Shown: positions 9,681-19,193, numbered from the stretch's first letter. The stretch: DNA of 64,000 nt from Anaerocolumna sp. MB42-C2 (GCF_030913705.1 NZ_CP133190.1:5791501-5855500), one strand, 5' to 3'. A program made the numbers and translations. The notes: generated by a model from the letters alone, not told the origin.

Positions 9681-10631
9681 ATGATGACTATTAATCGCAG
9701 TAAAGTAGTAATTATCGGAGCGGGTTTAGTTGGTTCTTCTACAGCATTTAGTTTGATAACACAGGGCGTATGCGATGAGGTGATGGTGGTTGACATAAAT
9801 AAAGATAAAGCCCGGGGTGAAGTAATGGATTTATGCCATTGCGTAGAATACTTGAACCGGAATGTTAAGGTGAGCGAAGGAGATTATAAGGACTGCGGTG
9901 ATGCGGACATTGTAGTTATCACTGCAGGTGCGCCTCCTAAGCCGGGTCAGACAAGGTTAGATACGCTGGAATTATCAGCAAATATAGCTAAATCTATTGT
10001 TGGTCCGGTTATGGAAAGTGGTTTTAGGGGACATTTTCTTGTGGTTTCCAATCCGGTCGATATAATCGCCCATTATGTCTATAAATTATCCGGATTGCCA
10101 AAGAATCAGGTGATCGGAACAGGTACGGCAATGGATTCCGCAAGGCTGAAATATTTCCTTGGAGAGTTATTCAATATAGATCCAAGAAGTATTCAAGGTT
10201 ATACCATGGGAGAGCATGGAGACAGTCAGATGTGTCCCTGGTCCCATGTTACGGTAGGTGGTAAGAGAATCTATGATATTCTGGAAGATAACAAAGAATT
10301 TGACAAAGTTAATCTTGAAGAAATTGTCAAAAGGATTACACGGGTTGGATTTGATATCCTGGAAGTAAAGGGTACTACCTGTTATGGTATCGCAACGACA
10401 GCAGCGGGAATTATTAAGGCTATTTTAAATGATGAAAACAAAATAATACCTGTTTCAACCCTGCTAGAGGGTGAATTCGGTGAATATGATGTATTCTGCG
10501 GAGTACCGGTAATCTTAAACCGAAGCGGAGTAAAAGATGTGGTAGAAGTACATCTGACTGAAGCTGAAAAAGTTAAGTTCAAGAATTCAGTTAAAGTAAT
10601 CAGGGAATATACGAATAAACTCCTAAGTTAA
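9681..10631 (+). CDS. ldh: L-lactate dehydrogenase / L-2-hydroxyacid dehydrogenase
   Basis: The 316-aa NAD-dependent enzyme of the LDH/MDH family has an N-terminal GAGLVGSS dinucleotide loop, catalytic His179 in GEHGDSQ, substrate Arg92 in GQTRLD and MDSARLK for the carboxylate-binding Arg. It would reduce pyruvate to lactate. The residue just before KPG, which is Gln in most LDHs and Arg in malate dehydrogenases, is Pro86 here, so substrate preference is less certain. The start ATG 9681 lies ten bases after AGAGAGG. It follows the GGDEF gene by 28 bases and may share its transcript; a strong terminator follows. Confidence 0.88.
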   Translation: MMTINRSKVVIIGAGLVGSSTAFSLITQGVCDEVMVVDINKDKARGEVMDLCHCVEYLNRNVKVSEGDYKDCGDADIVVITAGAPPKPGQTRLDTLELSANIAKSIVGPVMESGFRGHFLVVSNPVDIIAHYVYKLSGLPKNQVIGTGTAMDSARLKYFLGELFNIDPRSIQGYTMGEHGDSQMCPWSHVTVGGKRIYDILEDNKEFDKVNLEEIVKRITRVGFDILEVKGTTCYGIATTAAGIIKAILNDENKIIPVSTLLEGEFGEYDVFCGVPVILNRSGVKDVVEVHLTEAEKVKFKNSVKVIREYTNKLLS

Positions 10632-10662
10632 TATAAAAGTAATGCATTGTCAAAACTATTTG

Positions 10663-10705
10663 AAAATCGGCCGGAAAGAGGTTAACTCTTTTGGCCGATT
10701 TTTAC
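10663..10705 (+). terminator. Rho-independent terminator of ldh
   Basis: AAAATCGGCC pairs with GGCCGATTTT, with an inner AAAGAG/CTCTTT stem, followed by a short T run. This is a clear terminator 31 bases after ldh. Confidence 0.85.
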
Positions 10706-10841
10706 TGTTTAAAGATATTTAATGATTCGAGCGTCAATAGGTCAATTTAGTGTTTTGAATGAATACGAGCGAGTGAGAAAAATTATAAGAATATGGAAAA
10801 TTTGTGATTGAGTAAAAATAATATATCTGTATAATGATTGA

Positions 10842-10938
10842 GATATTATATAATTTAGAGATTACAGAAATCAAAAAACGTTACTGCAAATTGTAAGGGA
10901 GAAAGAGGTATATTGGAAAGGAGCTCTTTCCCCCTTTT
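10842..10938 (+). ncRNA. Candidate small RNA with its own promoter and terminator
   Basis: In the 487-base gap before the AraC sensor gene, TTGAGT (10808-10813) and TATAAT (10830-10835) are separated by 16 bases. About 60 bases later, GGGAGAAAGAG (10897-10907) pairs with CTCTTTCCCCC (10924-10934) with one mismatch, followed by TTTT. This predicts a ~95-nt transcript with no open frame. It may instead be the early-terminated leader of the downstream gene. Confidence 0.3.
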
Positions 10939-11118
10939 ATGCAATAGAGATTAAGTCCTGCTGTATAAGGTATAAGGTCCAATGATATATAACAGAGTAT
11001 GAAATGGGTATATTTGACATATTGCATTTGAAATCATTCCTACAAAATGATAACATTGAATTACGCTATCTATTTCGTTTAATAATTATTATTCATTATA
11101 ACAGAAAGTAGGTTCTCT

Positions 11119-13434
11119 ATGAAACATTTATTAAACCGGCTGAACCGGTTTGACACCATATTTCATCGTTTAATTATATCCTTTACAGGTATCGTTGTAA
11201 TTGTAGTTCTATCAATAAGCGGGTTTTTAACCGTACAATTTTCCATTCATTATAATCAAAAGGTAGAAAATTTGGAGAGATATCGTCTGGAGCACCTGGG
11301 GAACCTGATTAAAGAATATCTTTTTGAAGAACCAAACCGTACGATAATGGAGATTACCAGCTTAGGCAATAAAGACAAAGGAATTCAGAAGTTCTTGCAC
11401 TATCCCATGAAAAATGATTATTACAGGGCAACGGAACTGGATAAATATTTACAGGTCATAGATGCTCAAAATGTTCCTAATATTGAGAATATTGAACTAT
11501 ATGTATTAATTAATGATATATGGATATCGACCCAGAGTGGTATCAGATATACGAATAAAGATTCAGAAGCATTTTTAAAATCATTGGATATATTTGAATG
11601 TGAAACCAAATATCAGGATAAAAAACGCTGGATGTCAAGCCGTATAATTAAAATGGATAGTGTAGAGATCCCCGTATTTTCTTTTACTGCCGGATATCCT
11701 CTATATACTCAGGAGCAATCTAAATTTAAGGGATATGTAATCATTAATGTGCGTCAGGAAATAATAAGAAATCTTTTAAAAGACTTCTTAATAGGAGACC
11801 TGGATTCAATTGCTATCATGAATCTTAATGGCGATATTATTACGTTGGAAGGTGAGAAAAACGCATTTAACTCTTTAGTGGAAAACAATAAAGAGTTTGT
11901 CTTGAAAGCATTATCTAATAATGAGAACCAGAAAGACAGTAAAATCGATGATTACATCATCACTGTCCAGCCGATAGGAATAAAAGACTGGAGAATCGTA
12001 AAACTGAATTCTGCAAAAGATTATTATAATGAAACAAGATCAATACAAAATAAGGGTATATATTTTTCTATTATCGTTATGGTAATTGGGCTGATTCTGT
12101 CTTTTTATTTTGCAAGAACTTTATATAAACCTTTCTATTTGATTATGGATAAATTAAAGAAAGTAAAACTTAATAAAAAAATAAAAGAAAGTGAATATTA
12201 CTACATTGACAGGGCCATTGATGAATTATATGATTTGGCAATTATAAAGGAAGAAGCTTTATTAAAAAATATTAATATTATTAAAAATGATTTCATAATC
12301 AATCTTTTATCCTCAAAGTATGTAAATAAAAACGATATTGAGGATAAGCTTCAATTTTTGGGATATACGGAAAATTGGAATTATAATCATTTGCTTATGA
12401 TTAGGCTTCACCCCAAAATATATGACCGCTCAGATGAACTGACAAGAAATTTAGTTACTTATAACATGATACAATTTTTTGACGGTTATGCCAGTGGAAC
12501 TGTACGGTGCTTATCAGCAGATTTATTTGACGGCAAGATTTGCGTTATTATTTCTACCCAGGATGAGGGAAAAGAACAATTAAAAATCCTAAGAAAAAAA
12601 TTTACCGATTATATGAAAATCAATTTCTCGGTAGATCCGATTATCCTGCAAAGTGGTAAGTTTTCTGATTTTATGGACGCTAATAAGGCTTATAATACAT
12701 TATTAAAAATATTGGATTATATCTATTTTATGCCACATACCTATTTTGTTGATTGGGAAGATATTGAGGATAAGCTTGTCAACCACAGTAAAGGGATCGA
12801 CCCTAATTTTGAAGTATTCAGTGAAGCTTTGGTCACGAGAGATTTGGAACGGATAGAGAGGGTACTTAAGTGTTTTATAGAAGAAGCAAGTATGCTTACT
12901 GCACCAATTGAGGATTTAAATGGTTATATACTTAAATATGTATTTTTATACAATTATTTCTTAAGAGATATCAGAAAAGAAAATAAAAGCGAGCAAGAAC
13001 AGCTATTTAAAGAGATTAATGACCAGTATAACAGCGAAGATTTCTATTTTTGGTTTATCCGATTGATTAAAAATACATTTACTGAGTTATCCAAAACAGA
13101 AAATAATCCAACTTTAACCGTTGTTGAATTGATTGAAAAGGTTATTATGGAACATTTATGTGAGGATTTATCCCTGGAATATATTGCAGAGAAGGTTTAT
13201 TTGAGCCCTAAATATATCAGCCGTATATTTAAGGAAGAAAAAGGGATAAATATTACTCAATTTATAACTGATTGTAAGCTGAAAAAGGCCGTGAAATTAT
13301 TGTCGGAATCTAATATTTCACTGGAGCAGCTGATTAAGCAGGTAGGTTTTAGCAGTACTAATTACTTCATAAAAAAATTTAAAGAAAAATATTCGATAAC
13401 ACCCGTACAGTATCGTAGAAATGCTATAAAATAG
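11119..13434 (+). CDS. Membrane-bound AraC-family regulator (two-TM sensor type)
   Basis: The 771-aa protein has a transmembrane helix at about 17-40, an extracellular Cache-like domain to about 305, a second helix at about 312-332, a cytoplasmic region and a C-terminal AraC double helix-turn-helix (about 665-767, with LSPKYISRIFKEEKG). This layout is typical of clostridial and Paenibacillus regulators encoded next to LplB/YtcP sugar importers. It sits directly upstream of such an importer and most likely activates it when it senses the sugar or its loaded binding protein. AAAGTAGG lies ahead of the ATG. Confidence 0.88.
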   Translation: MKHLLNRLNRFDTIFHRLIISFTGIVVIVVLSISGFLTVQFSIHYNQKVENLERYRLEHLGNLIKEYLFEEPNRTIMEITSLGNKDKGIQKFLHYPMKNDYYRATELDKYLQVIDAQNVPNIENIELYVLINDIWISTQSGIRYTNKDSEAFLKSLDIFECETKYQDKKRWMSSRIIKMDSVEIPVFSFTAGYPLYTQEQSKFKGYVIINVRQEIIRNLLKDFLIGDLDSIAIMNLNGDIITLEGEKNAFNSLVENNKEFVLKALSNNENQKDSKIDDYIITVQPIGIKDWRIVKLNSAKDYYNETRSIQNKGIYFSIIVMVIGLILSFYFARTLYKPFYLIMDKLKKVKLNKKIKESEYYYIDRAIDELYDLAIIKEEALLKNINIIKNDFIINLLSSKYVNKNDIEDKLQFLGYTENWNYNHLLMIRLHPKIYDRSDELTRNLVTYNMIQFFDGYASGTVRCLSADLFDGKICVIISTQDEGKEQLKILRKKFTDYMKINFSVDPIILQSGKFSDFMDANKAYNTLLKILDYIYFMPHTYFVDWEDIEDKLVNHSKGIDPNFEVFSEALVTRDLERIERVLKCFIEEASMLTAPIEDLNGYILKYVFLYNYFLRDIRKENKSEQEQLFKEINDQYNSEDFYFWFIRLIKNTFTELSKTENNPTLTVVELIEKVIMEHLCEDLSLEYIAEKVYLSPKYISRIFKEEKGINITQFITDCKLKKAVKLLSESNISLEQLIKQVGFSSTNYFIKKFKEKYSITPVQYRRNAIK

Positions 13435-13578
13435 CCTTACTATAAAAAGTAGAATATTTTACATATTGTAGAAAGAATATAACGGTTTTTTTCGTACCTT
13501 TTTAAAAGATGTGGAAAAATTATAAAAATATGGAATGTTTATGATTGTGATGGGAATAGCAGGCAGCTAATATTAAAG

Positions 13579-13590
13579 TGTAACGTTACA
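13579..13590 (+). promoter_or_regulatory. 12-bp perfect palindrome upstream of the ABC importer
   Basis: TGTAACGTTACA is its own reverse complement and lies 25 bases before the permease start. It resembles LacI-family half-sites around a central CG but is two bases shorter than a CcpA cre site. It may be an operator for a regulator encoded elsewhere. Confidence 0.4.
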
Positions 13591-13614
13591 AAAAAAGTTG
13601 AATGGGGGTAAAAA

Positions 13615-14523
13615 ATGTTTTTGAAGAAATGCAGGATGGAACTGCATTCAAACAAATGGTTATATCTAATGTTTCTGCCTGTATTCATATGGTTTATGGT
13701 GTTTTGTTATTTGCCTATGGGGTGGATGATTATAGCATTCCAGAAATTTGACATTGTTAAAGGTATTAAAGATAGTACTTGGGTCGGATGGCAGAATTTT
13801 GAAACTGTATTTAAAGACCCGTATTTTTTCAGATTGTTAAAAAATACACTTCTGATGAATGTTTATGGTTTGATTTTTGGATTTCCGCTGCCTATTATAC
13901 TTGCCATTGCTTTTAATGAAATTCAACGAAAGAGGTTTAAAAAAGTTACCCAGACAATCAGTTACTTACCTTATTTTATATCATCGGTTGTGGTAATGTC
14001 CATGGTAATTAATTTTCTGTCTCCTGACGGTTTGGTGAATATGGTTTTGAATAAGTTTGGTATGGATAATATTTTATTTCTACAGATTCCTAAATATTTC
14101 AGAACTATATTTATAAGTACAGGAATATGGCAGGGTACAGGGTTTAGCGCTATCGTTTATATGGCAGCATTAGCAGGTATTTCAAGTGAACAATATGAAG
14201 CGGCAACGGTTGATGGTGCGGGTAAGTTTCAAAAAATGCTTTATATAACCTTACCGGGTTTGGTACCAACCATAGTTATCATGCTGTTAATCAGTTTGGG
14301 ATCCATTCTGAATGTAGGACATGAGCGCATCATACTTATATATAATCCTGCGATTTATGAAACAGCGGATGTTTTTAATTCATACGTTTATAGGGAGGGT
14401 ATTTTAAATCACCGGTATGGTTATACACAGGCATTAACTATCTTTCAAAATGTAGTAGGATTTGTATTGGTATATACTGCGAATAAGATAACCAGAAAAT
14501 TGGATGGTACAACTTTATGGTAA
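13615..14523 (+). CDS. Carbohydrate ABC transporter permease, LplB type
   Basis: This 302-aa inner-membrane protein has about six hydrophobic helices and the EAA loop (EQYEAATVDGAGKFQKMLYITLP) that contacts the ATPase. It pairs with the next gene to form the permease heterodimer. GGGGG lies before the ATG. The gene order AraC sensor, permease, permease, binding protein is characteristic of oligosaccharide uptake loci. No ATPase is encoded here, so a shared MsmK-like ATPase elsewhere is expected from what is known of the family. Confidence 0.9.
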   Translation: MFLKKCRMELHSNKWLYLMFLPVFIWFMVFCYLPMGWMIIAFQKFDIVKGIKDSTWVGWQNFETVFKDPYFFRLLKNTLLMNVYGLIFGFPLPIILAIAFNEIQRKRFKKVTQTISYLPYFISSVVVMSMVINFLSPDGLVNMVLNKFGMDNILFLQIPKYFRTIFISTGIWQGTGFSAIVYMAALAGISSEQYEAATVDGAGKFQKMLYITLPGLVPTIVIMLLISLGSILNVGHERIILIYNPAIYETADVFNSYVYREGILNHRYGYTQALTIFQNVVGFVLVYTANKITRKLDGTTLW

Positions 14524-14544
14524 GGAATCGGAAAGAGGTCTGTT

Positions 14545-15423
14545 ATGAAGCATAATAAAAATATTGGTGAAACCGTATTTGTGGTGATATGTTATGGTAT
14601 TGTTATTTTTGTGTGTATTGTAACATTATATCCGTTTCTGTATTTACTGTCTGCATCAATAAGTTCATCAACAAGTGTTATGAAAAACGAGGTGGTTTTA
14701 CTGCCCAAAGAATTTACCTTGAGAGCGTATCAGGTCGTAGTACAATACAAAGGCATTTGGAGTGCTTATCTTAATACGATATACTACACAGTATTCGGAA
14801 CAATATTAAGTTTGGGGCTTACTATACTGGCTGCATATCCACTCTCTAAAATGCGGTGGGCACCAAAACGTATAATGGGACTGTTTGTTGTTTTTACTTT
14901 ATGGTTTACGAGCGGTATGATTCCTTTCTTTCTGGTTATGCATGAACTTAAACTAACGGATTCCAGGTTGGGGATATTATTGTATCCGGCGATTAATGCT
15001 TTGTATATCATTATTTTGAGAACTCATTTTCAGGGGCTTCCCATGTCACTGGAAGAATCGGCGAAACTTGAGGGTGCAAATGATTGGCAGATACTTAAGA
15101 AAATTATTGTACCTTTATCAAAACCGGTATTGGCAGCAATAGGACTGTATTATGCTATAGCACGATGGAATTCATTTTTTTGGGAAAGTATTCTGCTGAC
15201 GGATGATAAAAGAGTACCGGTTCAGGTTCTGCTGCGGCGGATCATTATTTCCAGTCAGTTAGGCCAGGATATGGCAGCGGCGCTGTCACGGGGTGAGGCG
15301 AGTGTACCTGTTACAATTAAGTTCGCCACAATTATAATAACAACGCTTCCAATTATTGTACTATATCCTTTCTTTCAAAAGTATTTTGTAAGTGGTGCGC
15401 TGGTTGGAGGTATCAAAGAATAA
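14545..15423 (+). CDS. Carbohydrate ABC transporter permease, YtcP/AraQ type
   Basis: The 292-aa second permease has about six membrane helices and its own EAA motif (SLEESAKLEGANDWQILKKI). It begins 21 bases after the previous gene, with GAAAGAGG as ribosome site, so the two are cotranscribed and probably translated together. It ends 21 bases before the binding-protein gene. Confidence 0.9.
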   Translation: MKHNKNIGETVFVVICYGIVIFVCIVTLYPFLYLLSASISSSTSVMKNEVVLLPKEFTLRAYQVVVQYKGIWSAYLNTIYYTVFGTILSLGLTILAAYPLSKMRWAPKRIMGLFVVFTLWFTSGMIPFFLVMHELKLTDSRLGILLYPAINALYIIILRTHFQGLPMSLEESAKLEGANDWQILKKIIVPLSKPVLAAIGLYYAIARWNSFFWESILLTDDKRVPVQVLLRRIIISSQLGQDMAAALSRGEASVPVTIKFATIIITTLPIIVLYPFFQKYFVSGALVGGIKE

Positions 15424-15444
15424 GCAAGTTAAGAGGAGGTTATT

Positions 15445-17076
15445 ATGTATATTAAGATGCGTAAAATATTAGGAGTTTTATTGGTTTTTACTTTATCAGC
15501 CAGTTTATTAGGTGGATGTGCTAAAGACAAAGATACCGGTGTAAGTAAGGTGGAAAACAACAAGGAAACAGTTACTGAACAAACACCCGCTGAGGGAAAA
15601 GAAACATCGGACAGACCGGTTAAAGTATCAATTTATGTACCAAGCCGTCTGCCTGATAAAATCTATACAAAAGATACCATGACATTTAAAACCTTAGCTG
15701 AAAAATGTAATATGGAGTTTGATATTGAATCCGTGTTCAGTGCACAAGCAGCGGAACGATTTGATGTAATCATATCCACCGGGCAATTACCGGATATCAT
15801 GGCTGGTGATAAACGTGATATTAATACCTATGGAATGTCAGGAGCATTTATGCCGTTAGATGATTTAATTAACCAGTATGCTCCCAATATTAAAAAATAC
15901 TTGGTAGATAACAAAGATGTATTGGCAGAGACTGTAGCTTCTGACGGAAAGATATATGCGATTCCTATGTTATCGGCTGTTCGAACAGCGATGGGTTATA
16001 ACATCCGTCAGGATTGGTTGGACAAATTAGGGCTAAAAGCACCGGTTACGGTAGAGGACTGGTATAATGTTTTAAAAGCTTTTAAAACGAATGATCTAAA
16101 TGGCAACGGAGTTGGGGATGTTACTCCACTGGTTCTGGATCGTGCCTGGGAGGCTTATTACATGAATTTCGCTGATGCCTGGGGTATTGAACTGAATGAA
16201 TGGAATGATTTTTGGATGATCAGGGATGGAAAAATAGTATTTGCACCTATTCAGCCTGAAACCAAAGAATTTCTGGCAACTATGGCAAAATGGTATAAAG
16301 AAGGGCTCATTGATCCGGAATTTATAACCCGTGAGGATACCAACAATTACCATATATTAAATAATAAAGCAGGGGCCACCTGCTACTGGACGGGTTATAT
16401 CGCAGGTCAAAATGTGAATGCAGAGGTATTAGCCAACGATCCAAATACAAATTGGCAGGTTATTCCGCCTCCGGTACTTAAAGAGGGGCAGGCACCAAAA
16501 ACTTTTAGTCAGCAGGCTCCCATTGTTAATATTGGAAGTTGGGCAATTTCAAGTTCTTCGGTGAACGCTGTTGATATTATAAAGATGTTTGATTATGTAT
16601 ATAGCGATGAGGGTGCTTTGTTGTTTAACTTTGGTATTGAGGGAGAAAGCTACGAGATGGTTGATGGCCAACCTGATTATATGGATTCAGTAAAAAATGC
16701 AGAGGGCGGTTTGGTTAATTGGATCCGGGGAAATGGTCTCCAGGCATTGATTGGAATGAGACAAATGCCTGAATATGAAGCGGCTTCCTGTGCAAATGAA
16801 GATGTAAAAAGGCAATTATTCGACTATATAGAAAAGGATTATTTTTACCCGATTAATCCCGAGTTAACTTTAACGGAAGAAGAAAAAGAAATATATGATG
16901 TTAAAATGAGTTCTATTAAGACGTATGCTCAGGAAGAATTGCTTAAATTTTTTATTGGTACCAGACCGATAGATGAGTTTGATGCCTTTATAAGCAGAAT
17001 TAATGAATTAGGTGTAGAAGAGATGGCAGTGTTAAAAAACCAGGCTTATGATAGATATAAAGCCATAGCTGAATAG
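15445..17076 (+). CDS. Extracellular solute-binding lipoprotein, LplA type
   Basis: The 543-aa protein carries a lipoprotein signal peptide with lipobox LLGGC (Cys25) and an acidic, Thr/Glu-rich linker, then a family 1 solute-binding fold. A DLNGNGVGDVTPL segment looks like a calcium-binding-type loop seen in this subfamily. Exposed on the cell surface, it would bind the oligosaccharide for the two upstream permeases. GAGGAGG precedes the ATG and a strong terminator follows. The sugar cannot be deduced. Confidence 0.9.
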   Translation: MYIKMRKILGVLLVFTLSASLLGGCAKDKDTGVSKVENNKETVTEQTPAEGKETSDRPVKVSIYVPSRLPDKIYTKDTMTFKTLAEKCNMEFDIESVFSAQAAERFDVIISTGQLPDIMAGDKRDINTYGMSGAFMPLDDLINQYAPNIKKYLVDNKDVLAETVASDGKIYAIPMLSAVRTAMGYNIRQDWLDKLGLKAPVTVEDWYNVLKAFKTNDLNGNGVGDVTPLVLDRAWEAYYMNFADAWGIELNEWNDFWMIRDGKIVFAPIQPETKEFLATMAKWYKEGLIDPEFITREDTNNYHILNNKAGATCYWTGYIAGQNVNAEVLANDPNTNWQVIPPPVLKEGQAPKTFSQQAPIVNIGSWAISSSSVNAVDIIKMFDYVYSDEGALLFNFGIEGESYEMVDGQPDYMDSVKNAEGGLVNWIRGNGLQALIGMRQMPEYEAASCANEDVKRQLFDYIEKDYFYPINPELTLTEEEKEIYDVKMSSIKTYAQEELLKFFIGTRPIDEFDAFISRINELGVEEMAVLKNQAYDRYKAIAE

Positions 17077-17098
17077 ATTAATGTTCTTGAAACCAGAT

Positions 17099-17138
17099 AA
17101 AAAACCAACTTTCAAATATATCAGAAAGTTGGTTTTTT
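17099..17138 (+). terminator. Terminator of the sugar ABC operon
   Basis: A 15-base perfect stem (AAAAAACCAACTTTC with GAAAGTTGGTTTTTT) ends in a T run, 23 bases after the operon. Confidence 0.9.
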
Positions 17139-17180
17139 AATATCCAATAAATAATTAGGCAGTTATTTAGGATGAGATAG

Positions 17181-17330
17181 GGTATAGAAATATCAGGTGG
17201 TCAGTGGCAAAAAATAGCCTTGGCTAGAACTATGTCTAGGGATATTGCCGAAGATGGTACATTTGATGAAATGATGAAAGAGAAAGGTTTATTTTATGAT
17301 ATGTATATAAGCCAATGTTATGGAGTTTAA
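17181..17330 (+). pseudogene. Remnant of an ABC exporter ATPase domain
   Basis: A 50-codon frame reads GIEISGGQWQKIALARTMSR, the ABC signature, then jumps to EDGTFDEMMKEKGLFYDMYISQ, which matches the C-terminal tail of exporter ATPases. The Walker B, D-loop and H-loop region between them is missing, so an internal deletion has joined the two parts. A stop precedes it in frame. It occupies the otherwise empty 17139-17366 stretch. Confidence 0.65.
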
Positions 17331-17366
17331 ATGAATAGCCACATTTATTACTATTTAATGATTTTC

Positions 17367-17394
17367 TTGACATGCCCTAATATCATTTTATAAT
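17367..17394 (+). promoter_or_regulatory. Promoter of the sigma/anti-sigma operon
   Basis: TTGACA (17367-17372) and TATAAT (17389-17394) are spaced by 16 bases, a near-consensus vegetative promoter about 180 bases before the sigma gene, implying a long leader. Confidence 0.6.
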
Positions 17395-17511
17395 ACAAGT
17401 ATGAACAGAAACCAGAAGAATAGTGCCCTAAATAACTATCAGTATATTTTACATTAGTTTTTAGAGTTTACAAGGAAACTGCTCTCTTATGAATCCGTTA
17501 TACTTAAAAAG

Positions 17512-17540
17512 TTTAGTTATTATGTAACATAATAACTAAA
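17512..17540 (+). promoter_or_regulatory. Inverted repeat in the sigma operon leader
   Basis: TTTAGTTATTATG and CATAATAACTAAA are perfect 13-base arms around TAA, ending about 20 bases before the ribosome site AAAGGAGG. It may be an operator or an RNA hairpin that affects translation. Confidence 0.4.
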
Positions 17541-17571
17541 TAGGACTCTTATATGTGAAAGGAGGTTTATT

Positions 17572-18078
17572 ATGGCTCATCTAAAATTTGAAGAAGTTTA
17601 TGAAATGTATTTTAAAGATGTATATAAGTTTATGTTATCCATTTGTCATAACGAACAAATGGCTGAAGAAATAACACAAGATACATTTTATAGAGCTATG
17701 CAAAATTTTGAACAATTTAGAGGTGAATGCAAAATACAGGTTTGGTTATGTCAAATTGCAAAGCACACATACTTTAAATATAAAAAAAAGCAATCAAAAA
17801 TGGTTGACATGTACGATATTCAAGAAAATTATGATGAGTCGATTGAAGTTACTTATTTGCAAAAAGAACGTATTTTTGAGCTCCATAAAGTATTGCATTG
17901 CTTATCAGAGCCTTATAAAGAAGTATTTTCGCTTCGAGTATTTAGTGAATTATCTTATAAAGATATAGGCGTATTATTTTCTAAAACAGAAAGCTGGGCC
18001 AGAGTTACATTTCATAGAGCAAAGTTGATTGTAATAAATAAATTTAAGGAGGAAAATAATGATGAAGATATCTTGTAA
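17572..18078 (+). CDS. ECF-type RNA polymerase sigma factor
   Basis: The 168-aa protein has sigma region 2 (about 10-75, including MAEEITQDTFYRAM) and region 4 (about 105-160, LPxx-like YKEVFSLRVFSELSYKDIGVLF). Like other ECF factors, it should direct transcription of a small regulon when its anti-sigma factor releases it. AAAGGAGG is well placed. It overlaps the anti-sigma gene, indicating translational coupling. Confidence 0.88.
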   Translation: MAHLKFEEVYEMYFKDVYKFMLSICHNEQMAEEITQDTFYRAMQNFEQFRGECKIQVWLCQIAKHTYFKYKKKQSKMVDMYDIQENYDESIEVTYLQKERIFELHKVLHCLSEPYKEVFSLRVFSELSYKDIGVLFSKTESWARVTFHRAKLIVINKFKEENNDEDIL

Positions 18079-18703
18079 AATAATTGAAGACTTAATACCT
18101 TTATATTTTGATAAGGTTTGTTCAGAAGAAAGTAGTAAAATGATAGAAGATCATATCAGGGAGTGTGCTCATTGTTCGCAAATTTTAAAAGATTTACGGA
18201 CAGAAACGTCTATAAATTGCACTGAAATAGAAGAAAATATAAAAAGTAGTACAGTTCTAGGAGGGTTTATAAACAAATATAAAAAATCTATATTTAAGGC
18301 TTTTATAAATGGATTAATTACATCTGCTATAATATTTTCTTTCATTATTGGAATTTACTATTCATTATTTGATTATCAAGGAAGTATTGTACCCAAAGAC
18401 CAAGTTTCAATTTCAGGATATATGATTGGAAAAAATCAGATTTCATTTAAGCTAGAACCATTAGACGGATATTGTGGGGGTAATATAAAAACTAGTATCG
18501 ATGAAGATGGTAATTTGTATATTGCGATATATCGAACCTTTATTAAGGAAAGACTAAGAGAGGATGAGAATGAAATAATGAATTATGGATTTAACCAGTC
18601 CATTAAAAACTATAATGCTGTATATTACGGTACACCAGGAGAAGCAAAGTTATTATGGAAGAACGGTCAAACGTTGCCTAAGGCAACTGAAGACAATTTT
18701 TAA
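18062..18703 (+). CDS. Membrane anti-sigma factor with zinc-binding N-terminus
   Basis: The ~213-aa protein has an N-terminal anti-sigma zinc finger (HIRECAHC, i.e. HxxxCxxC), a single membrane helix at about 80-103 and an extracellular C-terminal domain with no match I recognise. It should hold the upstream sigma factor at the membrane. AGGAGG lies eight bases before ATG 18062 (an ATG three bases earlier is also possible) inside the end of the sigma gene. Confidence 0.8.
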   Translation: MKISCKIIEDLIPLYFDKVCSEESSKMIEDHIRECAHCSQILKDLRTETSINCTEIEENIKSSTVLGGFINKYKKSIFKAFINGLITSAIIFSFIIGIYYSLFDYQGSIVPKDQVSISGYMIGKNQISFKLEPLDGYCGGNIKTSIDEDGNLYIAIYRTFIKERLREDENEIMNYGFNQSIKNYNAVYYGTPGEAKLLWKNGQTLPKATEDNF

Positions 18704-18782
18704 AAATAAATGAAAAATTGTAACGAATTTAATCTAAGGTACTCGTATATATGTAAAAACAAACTTTAGGGATTACGGGAGT

Positions 18783-19193
18783 ATGGTTTACTCTAATTCA
18801 TATGCAGCCAATGAAAAAATGGAGAAAACACAAGATGTTGCAGATATGAATTATTCACAAAATCTAACTGAAGAAGAATTACAGATGCATAAACTTATTA
18901 ATGAAAGCATTTATAAAGAGGTCGAAGAATCACTTAAGCCATATTGTGAGTATGGTTTAAGCTATAACTCTAATGAAAATCAATTATATTTTAATAACAA
19001 TCCTATTAAATGCTTTGTAGATAACACTGCAACCGATGGCTCATTTTATGGGACTGAACATCATTGTGAAGCAGGAGTAGGAGGTGTGATAACAAAAAGA
19101 GATACTAACGGAAATATAACTGAGTTGACATATCTGGATGACGATAAGCTAGATGAATATCTGAGCACTGGATGGAAAACATCATCTAAATGA
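18783..19193 (+). CDS. Hypothetical secreted-like protein, possibly truncated at the N-terminus
   Basis: The 136-aa product starts MVYSNSYAANEK, which resembles the end of a signal peptide with its cleavage site but lacks the hydrophobic core. The same frame is open back to 18738 with no start or ribosome site, so the true N-terminus may have been lost or frameshifted. The body is acidic and ends in a GNITELTYLDDDKLDEYL segment. It follows the anti-sigma gene by 79 bases and might be a member of that regulon. Function unknown. Confidence 0.45.
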   Translation: MVYSNSYAANEKMEKTQDVADMNYSQNLTEEELQMHKLINESIYKEVEESLKPYCEYGLSYNSNENQLYFNNNPIKCFVDNTATDGSFYGTEHHCEAGVGGVITKRDTNGNITELTYLDDDKLDEYLSTGWKTSSK

